Assembly: GCA_949357655.1 (NCBI GenBank) | Contig: CASHTG010000015.1 | Coordinates: forward strand, 2,542,001-2,606,000 | DNA length: 64,000 nucleotides | Reading direction: 5' to 3' | Origin: Parascedosporium putredinis | Taxonomy: Eukaryota; Ascomycota; Sordariomycetes; Microascales; Microascaceae | Shown here: positions 12,141-24,619 of the stretch, piece by piece | Numbering within the stretch: position 1 is the stretch's first letter | Layout: each line of letters begins with the position of its first letter | Program-made: the position numbers and the translations under genes | Notes under the pieces: generated by a model | What the model was told of the DNA's origin: nothing | What the model saw: only the letters and a program-made list of their open reading frames with translations | Database searches by the model: none

Positions 12141-14485
12141 ATGGTGACCCCTCCAGCAAATCTCGACCTACGGGCGACCTCACGAACATCTTCACGCCCT
12201 CCTCTTCGATCACCGAGGCTTCATGTTGCTGGAGAAGCACCGCCGGAGCTCTCTCCTTTGGATGCATTCGCCTTGCAGAGCCGGTTGTTGGCGAAGCAAC
12301 TGGAAGAGTCGCAAAACAGGGGTGGCCGGCGAATGAGCAGATTGCCGCCTCTGACCACCGAAAGCCCGCTTGTTGTGCAAGCCCGGTCTGATTATTTCCG
12401 TTCCATGTCACAAGATTCTGCGACATCCGACCAAAGCTCCCAGTCTGAGAATATCAGCGACGCATTTGGTCTGCGGACCGAGGTTCAGGATGCCTTTTCC
12501 GAGGATAAGAGACCCGTCTCCATGCACCCCCGCATGAGTCGTATTCCACCAACCCCTTGCAATGATATTCCTGTACCATCGCTCGACCGCCAGACTAGTC
12601 GTGGCTTAGATATAGGCGATACCGACACGGGATTATCTGCGTTTGGTGCCCAGCGTGTGGAATCACCAGCCCCGATGGAGTCGCCCCTAGAGGAACGTTT
12701 CTCAGCATCACCAGTGCGACCTGGTCCAGCCCCGCTCTCCCCATGGAGAACAAGTCTTTCTACAGTGTCCCTTCTCCGGAGCGCGCGTTGAAGAATGGAA
12801 TGGGGTTTGATTCTCTTGGGCTTGCCCCTCCGCGACCTCAATTTCATAAACGCCCATCAAGTGTGGCATCGTCTCCTTTAGATCGCACGGATGAGGAAGG
12901 GATGTCTAGCTCCTTCCACTCTCTGCCTCCTAGGAAGTTGTCTGGTGGCAGCGCTGCTAATTCCCCTTCTTTCTCCCACGCCCAGAGGTCGCCTTCAATA
13001 GCCTCCGAGCGATCAATGCCTCTTCCGCGGCCGTCTTTCAATTTCTCGCGGCCCCTTAGTCGGGCCGGCACGCCAGGTCTTGATTTTTCTGCCCTTAGGA
13101 AGCCCTCCCTCGATACTTACTCGGCATCAGCTTTACAAGACGAGGGTGTCGGTACATCGCCTAGCCTTCGCGGCGACACGTTTGATGGCGGGGAGGACAA
13201 GACGGGGTCATCGTATATCTATTCCAAGTTCACGATCCCAAAGAACAAGGCTGCTGAACGGTTGAGTATCTCGACCCTTCAGAAGCAGGAATATTTCACT
13301 TGGGACCAGCCTGCTGCACAGAGAACCAATGTATCAGGCACTATCCCTGGCGCACCACCCTCCCCGCCGATTCGGTCCTCAAGCCCTTCGGGCAAGGGTG
13401 ATACGGGAGCCTACGGCACCAGAGGGCCATCTCTAGATCAGCCCACGACGGTTGGCCCTGCTCCACAGCCGTCTCCTAACCCTAGCCGGCCGTCAACCGA
13501 AGAAGGTCGCTCTTCGGAGGATGCCCCGCGCGGCCGAGCCCTTACATCCCCCATCCATGACCAAATACGAGGACCTACTGCTTTATCCATCTCCACGAAT
13601 GACTCGGCGAGCACGATCACGCCTAATAAATCCCCCTTGGTAGCATCCCTTCGGCATCCGAAATGACGGCCGAGGAACATCTCGCAAAGGGCATTGAGTG
13701 CCATGAGAATGGCTCGCTTAACGAATCGACATATCACCTTCGTCTTGCCGCCAAGCAAAGCCATCCCACCGCTATGCTTTTGTATGCCCTTGCTTGCCGT
13801 CACGGCTGGGGCATGAAGAAAAATGAGAAGGAAGGTATTCAGTGGCTACGCAAAGCAGCCGAGTCTGCTAGCCTAGAAATTGCGGATGACGAGGGCCAGG
13901 CGAAGGAAGGGAAACACGTTGATGTGCTCGAAAGGCGGACCAGGAAAGCGCAGTTTGCGCTGAGCATTTATGAGCTCGGCATGTGCCATATGAACGGCTG
14001 GGGTATTGAGCAAGATCGCGCACTCGCCCTTCGATGCTTTGAAATAGCCGGGAGTAAGTTTTCCGCCCTTTTTCCTTGCCCACGGGGTTTCTCTCGACTC
14101 ATATACGGGATGCTGGAATCTGTTGAAGCTTGTTGGCTAACCGATGAATAGCATGGGGAGATGTTGACGCACTCCAAGAAGCTGCTCGCTGCTATGCCGA
14201 GGGAATCGGATGCAAAAAGGACCTGAAAAAGAGCGCCAAATTCTACCGAATGGCCGAGGCAAAAGGTGTAAACCTAGTCGGCAACAGCTGGTATGTTTCG
14301 AGTCCTTTGCCTTTTTGTGCTTTGACCAGCGCAAGCTTAACAGCGACTAACATTCTGTCACCAGGATTCATAAAGCAAAGTACAACGATGAAGAGGACAA
14401 AGACTCCAAGGCGGAAACTAAGTCGCTTAAAGCCCGGAGCAAATCTCGGACTCGGACTTTATTCCGCCTCAAGTCTACGTCCTAG
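12141..14485 (+). CDS. Sel1-repeat protein similar to mitotic regulator Nif1
   Basis: Exons are 12141-14053, 14152-14290 and 14365-14485, giving 724 residues. The first 500 residues are low-complexity, rich in Ser, Pro and Arg, with many SP and TP sites as expected of a phosphorylated regulator. The C-terminal 220 residues hold Sel1/TPR-like repeats: EEHLAKGIECHENGSLNEST, AMLLYALACRHGWGM, ELGMCHMNGWGI and AARCYAEGIGCKKDLKKSAK. The tail is basic (KARSKSRTRTLFRLK). This layout matches fungal proteins annotated as cell cycle inhibitor Nif1 (fission yeast Nif1 binds the Nim1/Cdr1 kinase); that role is family knowledge, not shown here. Two breaks occur, at C4 12739-12742 and C5 13632-13636, each repaired by one extra C; the second falls just before the MTAEEHLAKG block, so uncorrected sequence looks like two genes. 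Confidence 0.82.
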
Positions 14486-15246
14486 TCTTTAGCACACGTC
14501 TCTCCTCTTACCCTCCTCCCATTCCCCTTCCTCGCCTCCCGTTATTCGCCTTCGCCATGACCATAATGACCATTCATACGCATTCCAAGCGATTAGCCTT
14601 AATTTCTTGTCATTTTCTTTTCCATTCTCCCCTTGCTTTCTTTCTTGCTCAGGGCATACTTCGGAGTTTTCAAGCAGACAGGGGCCGTCTTCATATGTAT
14701 TTTAGAACTCGAGCACAGCGGCAGTCGGGCCACCGCCATTCTCTGCCTCATCCTCTTGGCGTTTAATTCTCACTCGCAAATACTTTCTGCGATTCCCTTG
14801 TATCACATGATATCTTCTCACAAACGTGACGCCATCTCTTTCTCTCTCCTGGTGCCGTTATATGGGATCCTTGATCATCATGTGTACTTTGTAGGCCTTG
14901 TAGGCCTTGTAATTCGAGACGGAAGCTTGTAAAAATTCCCACATCTACACTATCACCAAGATTTCTAACACTACCCTGTTTATGGTATATGAGAGGCCTA
15001 AGCTCAGGGAACGCGTTGGATAGTTTCTTTCCCGATTTCCCCATTCACTCAATGGCCGTTCGATTTTTACGGGCCTCTAATTAGCATGGTTCCCATTACA
15101 AGCCACGAGAACAACTGGACGCGCATGGCAGAAATAGCAGCCCACATCTATTGCTGTACTTAAGTGTTGTTACAAGAATAGACCCTTCGTTGTCCCACAC
15201 CTCATGAACCGTGGTTGTACCCCTGATGACCGCCCCCGCTCCGCAC
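14486..15246. other. Intergenic: convergent 3' regions
   Basis: Two genes end towards each other here, so the 760 bases hold both 3' untranslated regions. A ten-base direct duplication (TGTAGGCCT repeated) lies at about 14891-14909. I see no gene. Confidence 0.5.
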
Positions 15247-16174
15247 TCAAGAATCCACGTCCATGGTCTCGCCCTCGAGCGGCACGTCCTGGATATCAAC
15301 ATACCGGCCGATATCACCCTTTCGGATGACCTTTTCATTCAGCACAGCAGTAGTGCCCTTGGGGAACTTGTAACTCTGAGTCTTAGCGGTCCTTTCGTTG
15401 GGCTTGACGTAGCCACGCTTGAGGGTCGTCTTGTCCTTGGTTATGATGGCTACATCGACGTTGGAGCCGGAACCTAGATCGTTGAAGATACCAGAAAGAA
15501 TGGCTTGGCTGCACAGCTCCACCGCCTCGTCACGGGTCAGGTCGGGCTTCCATTGGGTCTCGAAAACGGACATGGCGGCGAGGGATCCAGAGCCCATGGT
15601 GACATAGGGGAGCTTGTCGGTGCTGCCGTGGGCATGAACGGTGAAGAGATGGGTGCCGGTGGGGTCGACGCCAGCGACGACGAGGTAAGCACCGATATGG
15701 CCCTGGTACCGGAACAGGTGCTGCTTGAGCAAAGTCATGCAGGTGACGACACGGGGCTGGCGGCCGGTCGATAGGGAGTGCAACTCAAGATTAGAGGAGA
15801 TGATGGCGGTGGTAAACTCGGTATCGGCGGCCGTTCCGGCACCCGCGCACCAGATCTGGGGGCAATGTAGTGAAGCTTCTCGCAGTTCTTGTCCGCTACT
15901 ATAGGCCCGCTGGTAGCCCTTGTGTCTGCCGCAATCTAGACAAGAGGGGGTGAGAGTTAGTTTTGCGCGGAGTACGGACGGGACTTTCGAAGGGGAGAGG
16001 GATTGTGTGTGATTGGAGTCTCGCGGAGGAGCCTAGGGAGCGACATACCACCACGCCTCCATCAAAGATACATCCTACGATGGTTGTACCAGTGCTAGTT
16101 GCCTTGGGAAGGGGGACGCCGCGGGCGTGTAGGGCCGAGTTACGGTTATAGTTTGTGAAGTCAAAACCGGGCAT
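15247..16174 (-). CDS. PUP1: 20S proteasome subunit beta 2 (trypsin-like)
   Basis: Catalytic beta subunit of the 20S core, responsible for trypsin-like cleavage after basic residues. Exons are 16049-16174 and 15247-15935, giving 271 residues. A 29-residue propeptide ends in KATSTG and is followed by TTIVG, whose first Thr (residue 30) is the expected active-site nucleophile after autoprocessing. Further hallmarks are IAADTRATSGPIVADKNCEK, IWCAGAGTAADTE, GHIGAYLVVAGVDPTG, TMGSGSLAAM and DLGSGSNVDVAII. The C-terminal arm that wraps the neighbouring beta 3 subunit is present (SYKFPKGTTAVL). One break lies in the G5 run at 15858-15862 (C5 on the coding strand), inside YIAPQIWCAG; one added base restores it. 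The gene shares a spacer of about 1 kb with the divergent NUP159 gene. Confidence 0.96.
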
Positions 16175-17194
16175 CTTGGCGAACTCCCCGAGGGATGGCG
16201 ATGGAAAGTTCTAGGGGTCGAGGTCGAGGCGGTGGAGCGGTAAGATCGGTTCAAGGCGCACCGGTTAAGAACAATCGTGTGTCCGCAGCTCTCGAGTCGT
16301 GATATGGGACGAGGAATAGAGTCGTGGTTGATGGAATGGGCTTGGTCGGTCGCAGGTGTTGTTTGGTCAAGGTAGCTAGAAATCCAGATGACGAGGCTCA
16401 GAGCTGCCTTCTCAGGCGGTCTCAGCAAATGCAAGGCACCCAAGACGCGCGACCGCTTGAGAAAGCTGTTGCTGGAACACCAGCCACGTGTGGCCCAAGC
16501 TTCTCACATGATTGCTGACTCAACCAAATCTGAAGGAACGCCACTGATGATCTTGGTCGTCTTATACTACAACTTCTTGAGATTCCTGAATGTGAGATGA
16601 TACTTCAATTGGCTCAATTTATACATCTCAGATTATATTGGGGCATGTTTATATGGAAATCTCTACTGAATAGAATGGAAACAAGGAGTTGACGTTCTGT
16701 GATCTTCTACCTAAAGCTCCAGTCAGTGAGTCCTGTACTGGGGAAGGCAAGTGGGTCTGGTCACGTGAACAGGCGGTATCTGCCAATGCCCAGCCTAGGA
16801 TTTCCATGCGTGGACCGGGAGCTCGATTAATATTTTGTAGACGTCCCTGCCAAAGTAAGAAGCTTGTCGACGAGATATCAGGCAGGCAAGGCAGCCCACC
16901 TGTATCTTTCGCAAAACTCAAAAATACACGACCTACCACGCGTATATCGAGCTGATCTTCATATCCTAGGTCTGGTTGGAAAGCTGCGACCTCACCAGTA
17001 GTTTAATCTTCGCCTACCAGCGCCGCTGGCGCCCTCGCCATCGCTTGTGCAAACATCACCACCTCGGTCTTGAACCAGCCGCGCGACGCCCGTTGCCCCA
17101 TCACCCACTATTCGACAGCAATCCTTCGATGAGAATCGCCCCATAGCGGGAGCGATACAATTCCAGGCGCGTGCCTCATACCTAATACTTCGCC
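16175..17194. other. Intergenic: divergent PUP1/NUP159 promoter
   Basis: This 1-kb spacer separates two divergent housekeeping genes. The final 250 bases before 17195 are C-rich and probably transcribed leader. I recognise no proteasome-associated promoter element with confidence. Confidence 0.45.
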
Positions 17195-20100
17195 ATGGCT
17201 TTTAGCTTTGGCAACGCCGCTGGCGCGATGACCAACGACTCGCCGTCGGCTGCAGAGCCTGAGCTCGAAGTCATTCAGACAGACGTATGTGCATCGCGTG
17301 TGCTAGCAAACCCCTCCTTTGTTGTCTTGTTACTATCTTGATTGTTTGATACTTTTGACTTTCCCACCGCTGTAGTGATTTAACCATTGTTTCTAACAAG
17401 CAACAGTCTCTCGGTTTCCGTGCTCTTGCCGGAGACGCCAAGGTTCGCCTGACCTCAGCTTGGACGTCTGAGCCGCCTGCCACCGCATCACTCCTCAGTA
17501 TCGCTTCGCGAAAAGGTCTCGTGGCTGCGGCCGGCCCCGACGGCGTGATACTTGCGTCGACCGACTCGGTACGAAAAGCTTTTGAAGCTCCCAAAGACGG
17601 CGATTCTGACATCAGGAGCTTCAACCCGCAACTTAATATACCGCTGCCTATGCGTGTTTCTCAGCTCGCATTTAGCGCTGATGAAGCACATTTGATTATT
17701 TCGGCCGAATCCGGCGGCGGCCTTGCGGTCTATGATGTGCAGTCCCTTCTGCAGGGAAACACACAAACCCTCTTCGAGCTTGGCACAAACGGGTCATCTT
17801 TGCGGGTCCTTCTGCCGAATCCTACGGTTGAGAAGGCAGAACTTTGTGCTGTCGTTGACGCCAATGGAGATCTCTATATGGCGAACCTCAAGGAGCGAAT
17901 TCTCAGTAACCCTCTCAAGTCCCAAGTCAGCAGCGTCAGCTGGAGCACAAAGGGCAAACAGCTCGTGGCAGGACTGGCGGATGGAACCATTTTTCAGATG
18001 ACACCTGAAGGCGAGGCCAAGGCGCAAATACCTAAGCCTTCCGATGTTGGCGATTACCATGGTAGGCTCATTCTCCACCCAAAGCATCCCCACCCCACAG
18101 TCTCGTGTGAGAACTCCTATTGACAAATGAGAACAGTTTCTACAGTTGCGTGGCTCGAGAACCACCTTTTCCTAGCAGTCCATACGTCGACAAACGAATC
18201 GCCGCCCTCGTCGGTCTATCACCTCATAACCAGACGCCCGCCCACGTCCTTTACTTTCCAGAAACTCACCGATCCGGTTGACCCGTTTGGCGCCGAAAAG
18301 GTTCCGCACCTCGCAATTATGAGGTTAAAAGACTTCCCGCCAAATCTTCAAGACTTGCTCATCATCGCGTCCACGGCGTCTTCCGACATTGGTCTGCTCA
18401 GCAGGTCCAAAACTCCCTAACGACTGACAAGGCCGCGTCACTCATCACCAATGTTTTCACGACCACAGAAATGGCGGACGACTCAAGGCGGGCAACCCTG
18501 CCGATGACGGAAGACTGGCAAAATGCGATTCCCGTCGGCTGCGCGCTTGACCTATCCGCCAAGGACACGGTGTATAAGCCTATTCCTACCGAGGAAATTG
18601 ACGAGTCACCCGGCCCCGTTCCCGGATACTGGGTTCTCACACACGAGGGTATCCTCTGCTCTTGGTGGGTAATATACTCGGAGTCCATCAAAGGTGGTAC
18701 TACGTATCCGGGAATGGCAGCAGTCGACGCCTCACCTGCCACGCCAGCCCCAACGGCGGCAGCGCCCACGGCCTTGTCGCGAGCTAGCCCTGCAACTGGA
18801 TCAGTCTTTGGTTCCTCTACCCCGAGCGCGGCGCCCGCGTTTGGAGGATCGTCCGCGCTAGGTTCCAAGCCTTCGCCTTGGGCCTCGGCTAGCCCCGCTA
18901 CGCCTGCCGCTTCGAAGCCAAGCTTCGGGTCTAGTTCCTTCGGTACCACCCCAGCATCCTCCACCCCAGCCTTCGGACGGCCGTCTGCATTTGGGGCTTC
19001 GTCAACAGTCGGCGTCAAAACCTCGCCTTGGGCTACCGCCGCCACGTCTACAACAACTCCTTCATTTGGGCAGTCTGGCTTCGCGGCTCTAGGGTCTGGA
19101 AAGAGTGTCTTCGGAGGTAGCCCAGGTGCAGCAGCGTCACCAGCCCCTTCTTCCGGTGGCTTCGCGGGCTTCGCGAGCAAGGGTGGTTTCGGGTCGCTCT
19201 CGTCTGGCACAGCTAACAGCTCGAGCATATTTGGTAGCAAACCCACAGAAGGCAACAACAGCCTTCTGCAGTCAACCGATACCGCATCAGCATTTCCGCC
19301 TCCCCAGGCGACGGGTGCGAATGGTGGCTCTGGTCTCTTTGGCTCGTCCACCCCATTCAAGCTCCAGAGCTCGTTCAAGCCTGATCCTGCTGCCCAAAAT
19401 GAAGCTGACATGCAGCCAGAAAAGGCTGGCAACAGCAGCGGAGGGTTGTTTGGTGGTGGTCTAGGTAGCGCGTTCGGATCTGCCCTGCGCTCGACGACTC
19501 AAAGCACCTCACCGGCCGAGGTGCCGCCCAGCAAGGAAGAAGAAATGGGCGCCGCGACACCGGAACCAGAGCAGACCCCCGACTCCCCAACCCAAGAGTA
19601 TATTTTCCATTCCGTCCACGACCCCAACGACAACCCCGGCGCCTACTAGGTTTAGCTTCGACACGTCCAAGGCCAGTACCGGACTCTTTGGTTCAACCAA
19701 TACTTCGCAGCCCACTAATTCAGGATTTGGTGGCTTGTTCAGGACCCTGAACCAGCTAAAGGTGAGGAACATAAGTCAGCCGCAAAAACTCCACCGCAGA
19801 TCAGGGTTGACAACGAGGATTTCCCTCTACCTCCAGAGTCCACAAGCAGAGCCGCCTACCCCCTTGGAGACTCGTCTTCATCGGCAGGAACCGCCCCGGA
19901 ATCCGAGCAAGCACTGCCCAGCAGCAAGGCTGACGACGCGCCCCTTCCTCCCGATTTCCTCAAGACCCCGCAGGCACCCCCAGCTGTGAAAGCGGAAGAC
20001 GACGCCCCTCTGCCTCCCGATTTCCTACAAGTTCCCGCAGCCGCCAAATCCGGAACCGCCGCGTCGGACACCACTCCCTCGTCAAGCCTATCCACCACGC

Positions 20101-21781
20101 CTTTGAAGCCTGTTCCGGAATCGGCCAAGCCTAGGCCTACACTCTTCGGCACACCCAGCGAGGCGCCGTTGCCGCCCGATTTCCTTCCCAGGTCTCAGCA
20201 CCAACGGATGCCTGCTGTACCGGCGGTCCCGGAACCGGACGAGGAGAGCGACCTGAGCGAGGATGAGGCTGAATCAGAAAGCAGCGCCGTAGACGTGGCC
20301 AAGGAACTGAGCCCGTCGACGACGGGGCTCAGCCATACCCCTGGCATGACGCCGCAGAGTTCATTCGGGGGTGGTCTAGGCGGCAGTGGATTCATGGTCA
20401 ATCGACCCTCGCAACAGCAACAGCACCAATACCAACAACAACAGCAACAAGAGCCATCGCGATCGCTCTTTGGGGAGATTGGCCGCAGCAGGGGACCGAT
20501 CTTCCCACCGCCGGCGACGAATCAGAGCCCACGCTCCCCGAGCCCGGTCAGACCCCGCGACCGTTTGGTCTAGAAGCATCCCGGTCCGTCAGCGCGCCTG
20601 GGATGGCCTCCCAGATTCTCGGAGCCTCCAAGAAGCCGCAGTCCTCGCTTGGTATGTCGATTGTCGCCCGAGGCTCGGCAGACGAGGAAGCGATCTTCCT
20701 TCAACAGAGGAAGCTGCGGGAGAAGCGGGAGGCGGAAGAGGCCCAGCCGCTCGTCGACGAGGAGGCGGATGAGATCCAGCGCATCCTATCGTCAGAAGTG
20801 GAAGGGACCCTCGAGATCGATCAGTTCATGGCCCATACCGATGTTGCGCCACCCGCGCGTGATAGTATACCTTCTCAAGTAGAGGCGGTCTATCGTGATA
20901 TTAACTCGATGATCGATACCCTCGGCCTTAACGCGCGATCTGTGAAGGCGTTTGTGAAGGGACACCTGGAGAGGCCGAACGAGGAACTTCGGACGCAGGA
21001 GGACTTGGAGATTGCCGATGACTGGGTCCTTTGTGAGCTGGAGGACTTGTCGGAGATCATCGACGGGGAACTGGCCGAAGACCTGGCCGAAGGCCGGGTG
21101 CAGAATGTGGAGGAGAAGAAGAATGAATGCAACGACCTCCTACGCAGCATGACGAAGCTGCGAGCGAGACAGCACGATTTGGGGCTCATGTTAGCGAGGT
21201 TCGACCCGAATCAGGCCGAGGCGCATCGGCATATGCCGTTGAGCGCGGAGCAAGCGGCGCAGCAGAACGACCTCCGGCGGGAATTTGCGCGACTGTCGAA
21301 GCTGCTGGCCGAGACGGAAGAGGCCGTCACCCTTCTCAAAACGAGGATTGCGTCGGTGGGAGGCGCATCGGGCAAAGGCCCGCAGCCACCGACGGTGGAC
21401 GCGGTGATGCGGACAATCACCAAGATGACGACCATGGTGGAAAAGCGGAGCGGGGACGTTGACGTGCTAGAGAACCAGATGCGGAGACTCCGGGCCAGCT
21501 CCGTCGCTAGTCGGGAGGGAACGCCCATGACGCCTAAACGGGGTTCCGTTATGCTAGTGGACGGGGCAGCGCTGAGCGGGACACCACGCAACCTGCGCAG
21601 CTCGCTCTCGGCGTCCCCTTACAAGGGGACACCGACCAGGAAGAAGCTTAGCGGGTTCTCAGATGAGGAGAAAAAGGAACTGATGGAGAAGAGGGCCAAG
21701 AAGCAAGCGATGCTCGGCAAGCTCAAGTCGATGGTGGAAGAGAAGGGAGTCACAGTCTGGACGATGGAGGAGGTAGAATAA
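17195..21781 (+). CDS. NUP159: FG nucleoporin NUP159/Nup146 homologue, frame broken
   Basis: Cytoplasmic-side nuclear pore protein that docks the mRNA export helicase Dbp5. Exons are 17195-17284, 17407-18061 and 18137-21781, about 1,464 residues. Residues 30 to about 480 form the beta-propeller (SLGFRALAGDAKVRL, LLSIASRKGLVAAAGPDG, VSSVSWSTKGKQLVAGLADG, GYWVLTHEGILCSWW). An FG region follows, rich in Ser, Ala and Pro with many FGSS, FGG and LFG units. Then come three LPPDFL motifs, an acidic patch (EPDEESDLSEDEAESESS), a Gln-rich run at 20410-20452 and an intact C-terminal coiled-coil region of about 390 residues from 20603. Five bases are missing at C3 18415-18417, C4 19585-19588, C3 19591-19593, near 19739 and C4 20553-20556. 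Each break creates a stop, so the raw sequence reads as four or five pieces. Identity is secure from domain order; exact break sites in the FG region are inferred. Confidence 0.9.
20410..20452 (+). repeat. CAG/CAA run encoding a Gln-rich tract in NUP159
   Basis: Mixed CAG and CAA codons encode about fifteen Gln interrupted by His and Tyr (QQQQHQYQQQQQQ). The mixture of codons suggests selection for the amino acid rather than a pure slippage repeat. Confidence 0.85.
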
Positions 21782-22439
21782 GAGAGGAAGGGTGGGGGAA
21801 GAAGGCAGATTTTCTGTGCCCTCCTTTCACTGGCCCTTTTTCTTTTCTTCCCAGTTCAGGCAAGACGTTGAATGTATAATTATGGGGAGGCAAAGAGCGA
21901 TCTAGAAAGGATGGAAACTGTATCAGGATTACTACTACTATATGTAGCTGCTTTGAGCACTTGTTTTTCTCACGCGCGTCCATACTCTTAGCACAATCTT
22001 TTTCCTTCTCCTTTTCGGTTGCTCTCGGGTAGCTGAGGTAGCCAACTACCTGATGAGGAATTAAGAACGAAGGAAAGGGAGGAGATGAGAATTCGATAAA
22101 CAAATCAATTAAATCACTATAGCTTGTTCAAGGTGAAGAAAAAAATTGGAGGACTGGATGAATTCGTGCAGCGTTAAGGACATGTCATAATAATTAGTAG
22201 GAAAATAAGGAAGGGAAAGGTCCGCGGCGCGCGACGGTGACGTGATCATGTCATCTCCTCTTGCCAGTCTACCGCGAAGTGGCACTAAAGCCACAGTCAT
22301 TCGAGCATGGCCAACTCTCTCCGGCATCTACAATACATGCATATACATATACAACAAAGTCATCGTTGCGACATTGGTGAGCGAACGACATTGACCGGTC
22401 TAGACCGATCTCCCAGGCCACAGCCTGGACGGGGTGCCC
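21782..22439. other. Intergenic: convergent NUP159/trehalase 3' regions
   Basis: Both flanking genes end here. The sequence is AT-richer than the genes, with AATTAAATC-like stretches near 22105 that could serve polyadenylation. No gene is visible. Confidence 0.45.
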
Positions 22440-23627
22440 TCATCGGCGCTCGGCGGGGTGAACGTCAGCGGCCTCGATGTCGCCGCAGTCCGGACGGGTG
22501 AGGTTGTTCTTGAAGGTGTCGGCGATCCAGATGAGCACGCCGTTTGTCCAGCCGAAGCCCTCGACGACCTCGTACTCGCCGCCGCCACCGGCACGGTTAG
22601 TGGCGTTGTCGGCGTACTTTTCAAACATGACGCCCTTGGCGTCGGGGTCGAGGCCGGGGAGGCGGGGGTCTCGGAGGTGGAGCCGCCGGTGGCGTACCAG
22701 GTGCAAAGGTAGAATCGAGGTAGCGCTGGGCGAGGGCGAGGGCGAGGTCGCGTGTGGAGCGGTAGGCCGGGTCCTCGTCGGAGAAGGTGGCGGGGGTGTT
22801 GAGGAGGCCGGCGAGGAGGATGTGGACGAGGGGGCCAGACGCTGGGCTGATCCCACTGCTCGCCGGTGCGGAAGTTGGTGGCGGGGGTGGCGCCGGCGCG
22901 GAGGTCGAGGTAGCGGGCGACGCGGTCGTAGGCGGCGGCGACGGCGAGGGGATTATCGCGGAGGTGGGCGGGGGCGGCGCGGGTCCAAAAGGGGTAGAAT
23001 TGGGCGACGCTGAAGGCGACTTGCATGCCGGGCGGGGCGGGGTCGGTCTCGAAGGGCTCGGCGTCGTCGTCGGCGGGGATGAAGGTGTTTTGGGCGCGGG
23101 AGGTGAGGTTGTAGTCGAAGTAGCTGTGGAGGGTGTCGTTCCACATGAGGGCGTACATGGCGGTGGCGCGGGCGTCGGCTTTGGCGCGCCATTCGGCGGC
23201 AGCGGCGGTGGTGACGTTGTCGGAAGAAGAAGAAGAAGAAGAAGAAGAAGAGGCTTCGAGGAACTCGGCAATGGCAATCTCGTTGCCGTAGAGGATGGAG
23301 TTGAGATCGACGGGGACGGTGCCGACGATGTTGAGGTAGCGGAGGGGGAAGTAGACGTCGTCGGCGGCGTCGGCGGGGCGGGACATCCAGCGGCTGGTGT
23401 AGTCCCAGCCGCTCTCGGCGCCGGTGGCGAGGTTCTTGTACACGAGGGCTTTTTCGTCGTCGGAGAGCTCTTCTACTTGGGGTAGATCTCGCCGGATTTG
23501 GCGTAGTAGGATTGGTTGTTGGCGGTGATGTAGTCTTCGCGGTAGGATTCGGGACGGGGTTGGTTGTTGTCGACGTTGTACCTATCGAGGCGCCTGATGT
23601 TAGCAAGAGACACAGAGACAGAGACAG

Positions 23628-23672
<45 letters not shown>

Positions 23673-24619
23673 GTACGTACTGGTTCAAGACATAGGTCTT
23701 GTTGTTCCCGGCGTCAATCTCGACGGAGCGGTTGGTGGTGAAGAATTCGTGCTCCTTGATAAGCAGGGGGATGGCCCTCTCGAGGATGTCGGTGTCGTTG
23801 GTATGGGCGAGATAGGCGCGGACCATTTGGGACAGCAAGGGGGCTGGGAGCGGTTCAGGTAGTACTTCCTGGCGCCGTTGGGCACGAAACCGTACTGGTC
23901 GACAAAGTCGAGAAAGTTTTCAATGATGTTTTTGGAGATGCCGACAAAGTCGCCGCCGGTGCGCAAGAGGCCCTCGATGATCCAGTACGAGTCCCAGTAG
24001 TAGGGCTCGCGGAAGCGGCCACCGGCGACGACAAAGGTGCGGTTGACGGGCAGGAAGCTGTCCGGGCAGTCGTCGCACTCGCCGGAGCCGACGTAGGACC
24101 GGGTGAGGTCGGGCCAGATGTCGATGACCTTGCCGACGAACTCGCGGATGACGACGTCGTCGAGGTCGTCGAGGAAGGCCGGGTCGGTGGCGAGCTCCTC
24201 GGGGGCGACGTGGACGAGTTCGCCGCCGGCTTCGGCAAAGTATTCGGAGAGGAAATCTTGCAGGGCGGTGTCGTTCTTGAGGGGCTTTTCTAGCTTTTCG
24301 AAGGCGGCGAGGATCTCGTCGAGGGGTTTCTTGCCGGGCCTAACTGGCGTGTAAGTCGACGGCGAGCGAGAAAAGGCGAGGAAAGGATGGTACGAAAAGA
24401 CAACAAGAAAAACCCAAAAACTTACATGTCGACAAAAGTCTTGGAGTCGGAAAATGGCCGCGCCAATTCTACCTCGTGAAGGAGGTCGCCATAGCAGTAA
24501 ATGGGCGAGTCGCAAGGGACGGTGATGTTGCCGTCGGTGTAAAGCGCGTGCGTGGTGACCGGGGCGGTAGCGGCGATGAGGGCCGCCGTCAATCGGCGGA
24601 ATCCCGGTACGGTGGCCAT
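22440..24619 (-). CDS. Secreted alpha,alpha-trehalase, GH37, frame broken
   Basis: Hydrolyses trehalose to two glucose units, presumably outside the plasma membrane or in the vacuole. Exons are 24426-24619, 23681-24339 and 22440-23581, about 666 residues. The N terminus (FRRLTAALIAATAPVTTHA) is a signal peptide. GH37 hallmarks in order are GGRFREPYYWDSYW (signature 1), GWDYTSRWM, QWDQPSVWPP (signature 2), TWYATGGSTSETPRLPGL and GGGGEYEVVEGFGWTNGV near the C terminus. Breaks occur at G5 23839-23843, G4 23479-23482, G5 22830-22834 (two bases), AAA 22705-22707 and G5 22664-22668, so six bases are missing; this is the most damaged gene in the window. A run of ten Ser coded by a GAA/TTC microsatellite interrupts the catalytic domain. 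Under-calling explains the breaks best, but a pseudogene cannot be ruled out from this sequence alone. Confidence 0.9.
23223..23252. repeat. GAA microsatellite coding poly-Ser in trehalase
   Basis: Ten units of GAA on the plus strand read as a run of Ser codons on the minus strand. The repeat lies in frame between IAIAEFLEA and DNVTTAAAAEW of the GH37 domain, probably in a surface loop. Confidence 0.9.
23638..23666. repeat. GA dinucleotide microsatellite in trehalase intron 2
   Basis: About fourteen GA units lie inside the intron 23582-23680, next to a short CA run at about 23627-23637. On the coding strand this is a CT tract close to the 5' splice site. Confidence 0.9.

Noticed and set aside
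17195..21781. Reading NUP159 as four or five separate genes
   Set aside because: The domain order and continuous frame after one-base additions match a single nucleoporin.
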